Source: a virus
Reading direction: 5' to 3' (one strand)
Virus record (IMG/VR): IMGVR_UViG_3300044639_000272
Location: 1 to 46,644 of that record
Length of the DNA: 46,644 nucleotides
Shown: piece after piece, positions 39,907 through 46,644 of the stretch
How the letters are laid out: each line of letters begins with the position of its first letter
How positions within the stretch are numbered: position 1 is the first letter of the stretch
Notes under the pieces: generated by a model
What the model saw: the letters and a program-made list of their open reading frames with translations, nothing else
The model's database searches: none
Told to the model about the DNA's origin: nothing
Translations under genes and position numbers: made by a program

Positions 39907-41838
39907 ATGCCTAGACTCTCATTATATCGTCCACAGAAATCAAATGATTTTAGATTCCTTGATAGAATAATTAAGGAGATGTTTGTCGTGGGAGGAACGG
40001 ATCTATACGTTCACAAGTATTTAGGCATACCTGATACCGGGGCTAGTGCTGATTTGACACAGCCTCAATATGATACTCTGGACCCGACTAACATACAAGA
40101 TTTACTATTCTTAGAAAATCGTGATAGAAAGTATGATACTAGCATTTATAGAATTCGTGGTCACTACAATGTAATGAATTTAGACTTTGATTTAAGTCAG
40201 TTTGGATTGTTCTTAAATAATGATATCATTTTTATAACTATACATTATAATGATATGATAGAACTAATAGGTCGTAAACTAATGGTAGGTGACGTATTAG
40301 AGTTACCTCACTTAACAGACTACCATCCACTTAACGAAGCGATACCTGTAGGGTTGCGTAGATATTATCAAGTGACTGATGGCAACTTTGCTAGTGAAGG
40401 TTTTAGTCAAACATGGTATCCACATTTGTGGCGCATTAAATGTGAGCCATTAGTTGACAGCCAAGAATTTAGTAACATATTAAGTCAGCCGTTAGAAAAA
40501 GATAATTTCTTGGGTGATTGGGATCCTACTAAAACATATATCATTCCTGCAGGACAAACATACACAATTCAATATGGTGATAAAACATATACTATCACAG
40601 GAGCAAGTCCAGGTGGGACTACAGTACCTGCAGGTGTAGCGCCAACTGATCCTTTGTATTGGCAGATTAGTACTGCTGATAATCTACGTGACATTATCGG
40701 TAGATATAATAAAAACATCGCAATCAATGATGCAGTGATTGCAGAAGCAAGTAGATTATTACCTAAGACAGGTTACGATAGAAGTCAATTGTATCTTGTA
40801 CCTACATTAGATGGTGAACCGGAGCCTCCAGTCAATATTATTGCACCAACTGGAAATCCTGTACCAACTAGGGCTACCCTAATGATGATGACTAATCCTA
40901 TGTACAAGAATCCAAGTCCAGTACTTAGAATAGGTGCTGAGGCTCGTAAAAAGTTATGGAGTTTGACGGGTAACGATGCTGATAAATTACGTGAACAACT
41001 TGCAATCACTTTAAAGACTGCAAAATTAGCACCACAACGCACTGATACAGGAAGTGGTCAAGTTGATGGTACGTTAGTGTTAATAGCAAAAGCAACAGGA
41101 CCAATCTCTGCACCTTATGGTACCGCAGACAACACATATAGTACCGCAGACAACTTCCCAACATTCACTCTTACATCACTTGCAGTTCCAATTGGAAGTA
41201 CTGTTATTAGTGTGCAACCACTAGATGTTACACAAGACATTGCCCCATTGAATAATCTATCAGCATTTGTTACGTCAGTTAATGGTACACGTACAGATAT
41301 ATTTGATTATGGTACACGAATTGTTAGTGTGAATAGAGTTAACAATACCTTTGTAGTAGATATTCCTACTGTAGCATTTATGCCAGCTGGTACTGAGATA
41401 ACAATAGAACCTAATTTCCCATATACAATTAGTCAACAAATGGATTTTCGTGCTGATTGTGACCCTAGATTCGTATATGTCACACGATCAAGCCCACAAG
41501 GATTTGGATATACAAACGGATATCTAATAGGCGATGGAACTGCACCTAATGGATTCCCAGTAGGATCAGGTATAACTTTCCCTGTACAACCTGCACTAGG
41601 AGATTACTTCTTACGCACCGATTATCTACCTAATTTGTTATATCGTTGGGACGGTTCACTATGGATTAGAATCGGACAGAATTCACGTGCAGGTGTAGGA
41701 ATTGATTCCACTATACCAGGACAACAATCACAAATGGCGTCATTCATCAACAATACGCAAACAACTACATTAACAGATGGTACAGTAATACCACAACAGC
41801 AACCATTGTCAACACTATTGACGATACAACCAGATTAA
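39907..41838 (+). CDS. 14: Neck protein, gp14-like, with long C-terminal extension
   Basis: The protein has 643 residues; T4 gp14 has 256. The first 210 residues contain FRFLDRIIKEMFVVGGTDLY, DLLFLENRDRKYDTSIYRIR, GRKLMVGDVLELPHLTDYHP and the end of the domain WYPHLWRIKCEPL. The pattern of a start site near a basic helix, a beta core and a GDVLELP loop fits the gp14 neck protein of marine T4-like phages. The rest includes a Pro/Thr/Gly-rich insertion and a C-terminal beta part (SSPQGFGYTNGYLIGDGTAP). It is followed 8 bases later by gp15, which supports the neck assignment. The precise T4 equivalence is moderate. Confidence 0.6.
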   Translation: MPRLSLYRPQKSNDFRFLDRIIKEMFVVGGTDLYVHKYLGIPDTGASADLTQPQYDTLDPTNIQDLLFLENRDRKYDTSIYRIRGHYNVMNLDFDLSQFGLFLNNDIIFITIHYNDMIELIGRKLMVGDVLELPHLTDYHPLNEAIPVGLRRYYQVTDGNFASEGFSQTWYPHLWRIKCEPLVDSQEFSNILSQPLEKDNFLGDWDPTKTYIIPAGQTYTIQYGDKTYTITGASPGGTTVPAGVAPTDPLYWQISTADNLRDIIGRYNKNIAINDAVIAEASRLLPKTGYDRSQLYLVPTLDGEPEPPVNIIAPTGNPVPTRATLMMMTNPMYKNPSPVLRIGAEARKKLWSLTGNDADKLREQLAITLKTAKLAPQRTDTGSGQVDGTLVLIAKATGPISAPYGTADNTYSTADNFPTFTLTSLAVPIGSTVISVQPLDVTQDIAPLNNLSAFVTSVNGTRTDIFDYGTRIVSVNRVNNTFVVDIPTVAFMPAGTEITIEPNFPYTISQQMDFRADCDPRFVYVTRSSPQGFGYTNGYLIGDGTAPNGFPVGSGITFPVQPALGDYFLRTDYLPNLLYRWDGSLWIRIGQNSRAGVGIDSTIPGQQSQMASFINNTQTTTLTDGTVIPQQQPLSTLLTIQPD

Positions 41839-41846
41839 GGTTTATA

Positions 41847-43217
41847 ATGGCACAGTTTTTTTACGACAATCAAATAAGAAGATTCTTAATTCAGTTTGCA
41901 AGAATTTTCAGCAATTGGCAAGTAACTAAAGGCAAAGACCCTGCGGGTAATGAAATACTTGTGCGTGTTCCTATTCAGTACGGGGATTCAAGTCGTATGG
42001 CTAGCACACAAATTGCACAGAACAGTCCTAGTAGTTTACCTAGCGCCCCGTTGATTACGTATTATATTAGTGGCTTAGAGTATGATCAAAAAAGAACACA
42101 AGATCCTTATTTCATTGATAAGGTAAGTGTTCGTCAACGGCAGTATAATCCAGAGACTCAAAGTTATCAAACAACACAGGGACAAGCATTTACGGTAGAA
42201 CGTGTAATGCCAGTACCTTATACATTACGAATAACAGTAGATTTTTGGACAACTAACTATTTGCAAAAATTAGAATTGGTAGAGCAATTAGGTGTGTTAT
42301 TCAATCCTAGTATGGAATTACAAAGTACAGATAACTTTATTGATTGGACCAGTTTAAGTGTTGTATATCAAGATGGATTGACATTCAGCAGTAGAACAAT
42401 ACCACAAGGTACTGGCAACCCCATAGATGTGTTGACTTGGAAGTTTCATATGCCAATTTGGATTAGCAGTCCCGCTAAGATTAAGAAACTCGGTGTTATA
42501 CATAAAATTATTGCTAGTATATTTAAAGGCAATGCTCTTACAGATATGCAAGACGATGATATGTTATTGGGAACTAGACAAAAGATTACCCCATATGGTT
42601 ATAAGATACTGTTTATCGGTAACACATTACAAATATTGCCTAGCAACGAGGCTTTTTATCCAAGAAACACAGACTTAGAGTTACCAACCAACCCTGATAC
42701 AACAGTGTATTGGCAAAGTGTATTGAATGTATATGGCACAGTGCGTCCTGGCATCAGTCAGATTTGGCTACAGAATCCATATATGGATACTGAGATTGTA
42801 GGTACACTTGCGTTTAACCCAACTGATGATAGATTACTAATATATGATGTTGACATTGACACATTGCCAGAAAATACTTTGCAAGCAGTGGATAGTGTGG
42901 TCAATCCATTATTAAAAGGTCCAGGACATGGATTGCCAGTAGCTGAATCAGGCCAACGTTATCTTATTGTAGAGGCTATAGGTAATGAATTGAATTCTGA
43001 CCCATCTATTGCATGGGGCAATGTAGTAGCCAATGCCAATGACATTATTGAATTTGATGGCCTTGATTGGGTAGTAAGTTTTGATAGTGTTAATACATTG
43101 ACCATTGAATATGTTACTAATTTAACTACTGAAGTTCAATATCGTTGGGCAGAAAGTATGTGGATGAAATCATACGAAGGATGGTATGATCAAGGAGATT
43201 ATTCTATCGTAATCTGA
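41847..43217 (+). CDS. 15: Tail sheath terminator / tail completion protein, gp15-like
   Basis: The protein has 456 residues; T4 gp15 has 272. The N-terminus FFYDNQIRRFLIQFARIFSN, then VTKGKDPAGN and RVPIQYGDSSRM, matches T4 gp15 (FYNSSFRRY..LFSN....RVPITY). VMPVPYTLRITVDFWTTNYL, LVEQLGVLFNPSMEL and WKFHMPIWISSPAKIKK follow in the same order as in gp15. Residues 235 to 456 form an extra domain. gp15 caps the tail and binds the neck, so the adjacent gp14-like gene makes functional sense. It begins 8 bases after the gp14-like stop. Confidence 0.9.
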   Translation: MAQFFYDNQIRRFLIQFARIFSNWQVTKGKDPAGNEILVRVPIQYGDSSRMASTQIAQNSPSSLPSAPLITYYISGLEYDQKRTQDPYFIDKVSVRQRQYNPETQSYQTTQGQAFTVERVMPVPYTLRITVDFWTTNYLQKLELVEQLGVLFNPSMELQSTDNFIDWTSLSVVYQDGLTFSSRTIPQGTGNPIDVLTWKFHMPIWISSPAKIKKLGVIHKIIASIFKGNALTDMQDDDMLLGTRQKITPYGYKILFIGNTLQILPSNEAFYPRNTDLELPTNPDTTVYWQSVLNVYGTVRPGISQIWLQNPYMDTEIVGTLAFNPTDDRLLIYDVDIDTLPENTLQAVDSVVNPLLKGPGHGLPVAESGQRYLIVEAIGNELNSDPSIAWGNVVANANDIIEFDGLDWVVSFDSVNTLTIEYVTNLTTEVQYRWAESMWMKSYEGWYDQGDYSIVI

Positions 43218-43238
43218 TACTATGATAAATCATAGTAT
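43217..43238 (+). promoter_or_regulatory. Late-type element GATAAATC inside a perfect hairpin at the Nudix start
   Basis: ATACTATGA and TCATAGTAT are 9-bp perfect arms around TAAA. GATAAATC (43224-43231) matches 6 of 8 bases and ends 5 nt before ATG 43237, in the right arm. An alternative ATG at 43222 lies in the left arm. Confidence 0.4.
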
Positions 43239-43665
43239 GACCAGCATCATATATAACAATTCCGCAGGTGTATTCTTTTATTCGCAAGACACTCACCGAT
43301 TCTTATACCTATTACGCAGTGATGATAAGAATCCGGGAAACTGGGGAATACCCGGTGGTAAAATAGAACAAAATGAAACTCTATTTGAGGGTCTTGAACG
43401 TGAATGTTTGGAAGAAATAAGTTATTTTCCCAATGATGCCAAATTAATACCCATTCAAAAATTCGTCAATAACACATTCACTTATCATACATTTTTCTGT
43501 AAGATAGATAAAGAATTCATACCCACATTGAACGATGAACATTGTGGCTATGCATGGATGGATCAATTACATTACCCAAAACCATTACATCCCGGATTGT
43601 TTAACACAATCAATTTTGATGTAGTACAGACTAAATTACAGAACCTCATAAAAAAAGCCGCGTAA
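43237..43665 (+). CDS. Nudix hydrolase
   Basis: The protein has 142 residues if the ATG at 43237 is used, or 147 from ATG 43222. The Nudix box GGKIEQNETLFEGLERE-CLEEIS (residues 40-62) has the GX5EX7REUXEE pattern, with Ser in place of the final Gly. It is preceded by GNWGIPGG. The enzyme hydrolyses a nucleoside diphosphate linked to another moiety; targets may be oxidised nucleotides, NADH or RNA caps. It lies 4 to 19 bases after gp15 and its stop codon is in the loop of the terminator. The start is not certain; neither has a Shine-Dalgarno site. Confidence 0.85.
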   Translation: MTSIIYNNSAGVFFYSQDTHRFLYLLRSDDKNPGNWGIPGGKIEQNETLFEGLERECLEEISYFPNDAKLIPIQKFVNNTFTYHTFFCKIDKEFIPTLNDEHCGYAWMDQLHYPKPLHPGLFNTINFDVVQTKLQNLIKKAA

Positions 43666-43678
43666 TGCGGCTTTTTTG
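43650..43678. terminator. Bidirectional rho-independent terminator
   Basis: GCCGC (43657-43661) pairs with GCGGC (43667-43671) around GTAAT, flanked by seven A and six T. The TAA in the loop is the Nudix stop codon. It also ends the convergent gene on the minus strand. Confidence 0.9.
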
Positions 43679-43694
43679 TTTCAGTATAAACTGA

Positions 43695-44858
43695 TTAGCA
43701 ATAGTTGTCTACTGCTGTATAGATTAAACCTGTTGCATCATCAGGTGTATCACTAGCACCATCCAATGTTGCAATATACTTAGTACCTGGATTTTCATCA
43801 GTACCGTTGTCAGTAAAGTCAAAAGCAAAGTGGTTAGTAACAGAGGCTGCAAATACATCTGATCCAGTAGCAAAGTTAAGATTCAAATTCATTTGATTTC
43901 TAGTTAAACTTGCATCTGCTACGTTTACCAATGTGCAAACACCAATAGCGTATACAGTACCACCAGTAGTTAAGCCAACACCATTTATTGTTGCTGTAAA
44001 TACTTTGCCAGCGGCTGCATCAGGGCCCGCGCCCAATGCTTCCCAATCGGTATCACTTACTGAAATAATCATGTAACTTCCACCTGCACAAATAAATTCA
44101 TCTTGTATACTATCTTTTTCTACTACTAAGAATTTTCTTTTACCTTTTTGACGAACAACATATCCGTCATTAGATGCTGGAGTAGAGTTAGTAAATGCAC
44201 TATTAGTTACTGTAGCTGTTGCGGCTGCATCTAAAGTGATTGATGGATATTGTTCTGCTGTAATATCAGCAGTCTCAACAGTTAAGTCAAGTTTTGCACC
44301 ACCTGGAGTAGCACTGACTGTAAAGTGTGTACTATCAACAACTGTTTTTACATAATAAACTACACCACCGGTTAAACCTGCGTAATCTGTAGATAATACT
44401 ACTGGACCATCAGCAACTAATGCTGTTGCCGCTACCGCACCTTTAGTCGTGAAACTATCAGTGGTTCCTGCTGTTGCCGCATCAATAGTGATGGTTGGGA
44501 CTGGTGTATTGATTGTATTGACTGTGCCTAGTGCTGCCACTGTAGGATCTGTTAATGCATCACCTGAGTAAATTGAATCACCAACACTAACTGTATTAGC
44601 ATAATCAGTGATACCATCACCCCAGATTACTGTAATACCTGATGTACTGTTAACTACACCATATTGCTTTTTCTCAATAGCTACTGAACATTCAATCATA
44701 TTGTCAGCACTGAAACTTGGAATTCTTCCACCAAGAATACCTGGATAGCTTCTACTAAATCCATTATCAGTTGTGCCATCATTTGGATAGCCATTATCTA
44801 CTTCTCCATCTGGATCGGCTGCTGATTGTACTTTAATTATTTTTAACGGGCGTCCCAT
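43695..44858 (-). CDS. Probable virion structural protein, 387 residues
   Basis: It begins MGRPLKIIKVQSAADPDGEV, a start I recall from abundant virion proteins in marine T4-like phages. ATG 44858 is chosen because AAGGAG lies 7 nt before it; an upstream start 36 bases earlier lacks this. Residues 50-200 contain beta-rich Ala/Thr/Gly segments (VSVGDSIYSGDAL, VYYVKTVVDSTHFTVSA). A central stretch has YVVRQKGKRKFLVVEKDS and FICAGGSYMIISVSDTDWEA, with no enzyme motif. It could be a capsid decoration or a tail-surface protein. The late element is about 85 bases upstream. Confidence 0.65.
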   Translation of the reverse strand: MGRPLKIIKVQSAADPDGEVDNGYPNDGTTDNGFSRSYPGILGGRIPSFSADNMIECSVAIEKKQYGVVNSTSGITVIWGDGITDYANTVSVGDSIYSGDALTDPTVAALGTVNTINTPVPTITIDAATAGTTDSFTTKGAVAATALVADGPVVLSTDYAGLTGGVVYYVKTVVDSTHFTVSATPGGAKLDLTVETADITAEQYPSITLDAAATATVTNSAFTNSTPASNDGYVVRQKGKRKFLVVEKDSIQDEFICAGGSYMIISVSDTDWEALGAGPDAAAGKVFTATINGVGLTTGGTVYAIGVCTLVNVADASLTRNQMNLNLNFATGSDVFAASVTNHFAFDFTDNGTDENPGTKYIATLDGASDTPDDATGLIYTAVDNYC

Positions 44859-44941
44859 TTGTTTTCTCCTTATATATGTGTGGGTTCTAGCCACTACGCG
44901 GTGGGGACCGCATAAATTCTCAGAATTAAGAATGTATTAAG

Positions 44942-44949
44942 TATTTATC
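44942..44949 (-). promoter_or_regulatory. Late promoter element GATAAATA with a long leader
   Basis: It is followed by a leader of about 78 nt before ATG 44858, which holds a GCGG/CCGC hairpin near 44897-44910 and the strong AAGGAG site. It is the longest leader among the late genes here. Confidence 0.5.
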
Positions 44950-44963
44950 AAAAATTAGTAAGA

Positions 44964-46644
44964 TCAGGTGTTTGGTGACAATGGATATGTGATATTAGCA
45001 TTCGTTCCAGTCATATACCAAGTATCACTATATATTTTTTGTAAAGTTATTGTACCGGCTGGGTAAATTTCTGCTCTAACCCATTCTTGTGGATCTGGTG
45101 CAGGTAATGCTGTATAGTTTATCAGTGCCCCTGTATTGTCTATTACTGATAATTTTACAACAACATTAGATTCACATTCAACTAATAAAGTATTACCATA
45201 AAGTGAATCATTAATGATTTCAACTTTGGATCCAATTGGGAAATTAATATTTGCTTCATCAGGGATAACCAATGTTCTTGATGAGGCCGCACGATCTAGT
45301 ATCACAGCATTATTGTCTGTTAATGCTAATTTTCTTTCAGACGGGTTAATAAACTCATTTACAGTAGTTACAATGTCTGATGAACTAATAGTACCTTCAC
45401 TACTAAATGTGATATTACCTAAACTTACATTACCACCACTATCAGTAGTAATTGAAATACCACCTAAATGAATAGTTGTGCCACTTAACCATAAATCTTT
45501 AAATCTGTTTGTTGCATTACCCAAGTCATATGTAACATTAGCGTTAGGAATAACATTACCGCCAACACTCATATCGCCGGCAGTAGTAACATAATTAGCA
45601 AACACATTATTATAATATCGTGAACTATTACCTAAATTAATAGATAAATTAGCATAAGGCATTAAGGTGTTTGAGTCCCGATGGAAGCGGAATTTTTCAT
45701 TTGATTCCATGAATCCACCAGTAGCAAAAATTATATCACCGTGAGCAACATCAGCAGTAGCAATTATTAGATTGCCACCATTACCATTTTCCATACCATG
45801 AACAAATATATAACCATCACTTGATTTGGTAATAGTATAGTTAGCATCACTAAAGTTAGATCCAGTGAAACCCATGTCAATCCAGCCTTCAATATCGCTG
45901 CCGCTGTCACCGTATGCTACCCAATCAGCACTTCCTGAATCTGATGCATTGACCATTGCTGATTGAACATATTGTACACCTGTGTCTTTTCCAATGAAAA
46001 TTTGATTTTGAAAACTTGATCCCTGTGCATTATTACCGGCAAACAAATGCAGGCCAGCATTCATTGTAGAAAATGCATGTATGTGATTACCGTGAATATT
46101 ACCTTGACTTGCTATACCACCTACTACTCTTACTGCACCTGAAGTCATATTTGTACTTTGTACAGTATTAGCAACGGTTATTTGTGCGTCAGCGTTTAAT
46201 GTCAATGTACCGTTAGAAGTTAAGCCTGTTAATGTACCAACACTCGTAATATTTGGCTGTGCATTAGTGTATATTGTACCTGCTACTAATGCATTCCCAA
46301 CTTGTCCACTTACATTGGCACCTGCTACTGAGTTAGCAATATTTGCATAATGCGATTGTACGGCACTTGTAACATTACCTGAAACATTTGCTCCGGCAAT
46401 ATTAGAGATGAATATACCATTACCAGTAAAATAATTACTTGTTGCTAAGTTACCTAAATTAGCATTACCACTTGAGATATTAGCAGTAACTGTTAGACTA
46501 CTCAATGTTCCGACGGATGTGATATTTGGTTGTGCATTAGTTGTTACTGTTCCTGCATTTGTAGTAGATCCGGCACTTGTTGCATATGTTGCATTTGCTA
46601 CTGTACCTGAGACATTAGCACCTGCTATATTAGAGATGAATATT
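44964..46644 (-). CDS. Repeat-rich tail fibre-like protein, N-terminus cut by window edge
   Basis: The frame is open to the right edge, so the start is missing; the apparent start at 46505 is a TTG (Leu) inside a repeat, and upstream codons continue the same repeats. Two units of 76 codons share IFISNIAGANVSG and NAQPNITSVGTL; identical bases recur 228 apart (46401-46415, 46629-46643). Further on it has TYDLGNATNRFKDLWLSG, the same motif as in the giant fibre, and a non-repetitive C-terminal part of about 140 residues (FINPSERKLALTDNNAVILD and GSKVEIINDSLYGNTLLVEC). It is probably a trimeric fibre protein. Confidence 0.8.
   Translation of the reverse strand, partial: IFISNIAGANVSGTVANATYATSAGSTTNAGTVTTNAQPNITSVGTLSSLTVTANISSGNANLGNLATSNYFTGNGIFISNIAGANVSGNVTSAVQSHYANIANSVAGANVSGQVGNALVAGTIYTNAQPNITSVGTLTGLTSNGTLTLNADAQITVANTVQSTNMTSGAVRVVGGIASQGNIHGNHIHAFSTMNAGLHLFAGNNAQGSSFQNQIFIGKDTGVQYVQSAMVNASDSGSADWVAYGDSGSDIEGWIDMGFTGSNFSDANYTITKSSDGYIFVHGMENGNGGNLIIATADVAHGDIIFATGGFMESNEKFRFHRDSNTLMPYANLSINLGNSSRYYNNVFANYVTTAGDMSVGGNVIPNANVTYDLGNATNRFKDLWLSGTTIHLGGISITTDSGGNVSLGNITFSSEGTISSSDIVTTVNEFINPSERKLALTDNNAVILDRAASSRTLVIPDEANINFPIGSKVEIINDSLYGNTLLVECESNVVVKLSVIDNTGALINYTALPAPDPQEWVRAEIYPAGTITLQKIYSDTWYMTGTNANITYPLSPNT
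46401..46643 (-). repeat. 228-bp in-frame tandem repeat at the fibre gene's cut end
   Basis: The same 15 bases begin the unit at 46401 and 46629. The period is 76 codons. Another copy of part of the unit (NAQPNITSVGTL) continues leftward near 46215-46275, and more copies may lie beyond the window. Confidence 0.7.

Noticed and set aside
44964-46505. A complete gene starting at 46505
   Set aside because: The codon is TTG inside a repeat, and the frame continues upstream with the same repeat to the window edge, so the gene is cut, not complete.
1-46644. tRNA genes, integrase, transposase or insertion sequences
   Set aside because: No cloverleaf, terminal repeats or transposase/integrase motifs were noticed; gaps between genes are too short to hold tRNA genes.

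Overview
The window is a 46.6-kb internal piece of a tailed double-stranded DNA phage genome of the T4-like (contractile-tail myovirus) group. The evidence is a set of proteins that read as T4 structural and replication homologues: tail sheath gp18, tail tube gp19, baseplate/tube junction gp48/54, head completion nuclease gp4, small terminase gp16, neck gp13 and gp14, sheath terminator gp15, clamp loader gp44, co-chaperonin gp31 and dNMP kinase gp1. T4-type late promoters (TATAAATA-like) sit in front of most structural genes. The DNA is AT-rich by eye, genes are tightly packed, many overlap by TAATG or ATGA, and Shine-Dalgarno sites are of the AAGGAG type. The very large gp18, PhoH, MazG, Nudix and repeat-rich fibres resemble marine or freshwater T4-like phages of Pelagibacter or cyanobacteria. 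No photosynthesis gene, tRNA, integrase or CRISPR array is visible, so the host is left open. Both window ends cut through repeat-rich fibre genes. Portal, large terminase, prohead protease and major capsid genes are not here.

Layout. 1-2056: end-truncated fibre-like gene. 2072-5809: enzyme group (nucleotidyltransferase-GNAT fusion, glycosyltransferase, HxGH nucleotidylyltransferase). 5809-7064: small unknown genes. 7030-17684: mostly non-structural block with ClpA-type unfoldase, DnaJ-like protein, putative holin, PhoH (the only + strand gene in this part), gp44, Bax-inhibitor-1 protein, GroES/gp31-like co-chaperonin and a Pol III alpha-like fragment. 17718-28495: fibre/structural block with a GH19 endolysin inside it. 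28495-36090: terminase/head completion/tail genes (gp16, gp4, gp48/54, gp19, gp18). 36211-39803: HNH-like gene, dNMP kinase, gp13, MazG, a 58-residue membrane protein and a 385-residue unknown protein under a consensus sigma-70 promoter. 39907-43665 (+ strand): gp14-like, gp15 and Nudix. 43695-46644: virion-type protein and a second end-truncated fibre gene.

Regulation and cooperation. Two or three sigma-70-like promoters precede non-structural genes, while about 18 late-type elements precede mainly virion genes, usually leaving 12-18 nt of leader with a Shine-Dalgarno site. A smaller set of genes with no Shine-Dalgarno site has the late element exactly 4-5 nt before ATG, which predicts leaderless late mRNAs. 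Several late elements lie inside hairpins that would hide the ribosome site in read-through RNA but not in late RNA; the clearest is before gp13 at 37998-38026. No stretch longer than 300 bases lacks a gene. The host-takeover theme is protein quality control: ClpA-type unfoldase, J-protein, co-chaperonin and a Bax-inhibitor-1 protein lie within 9 kb of each other.
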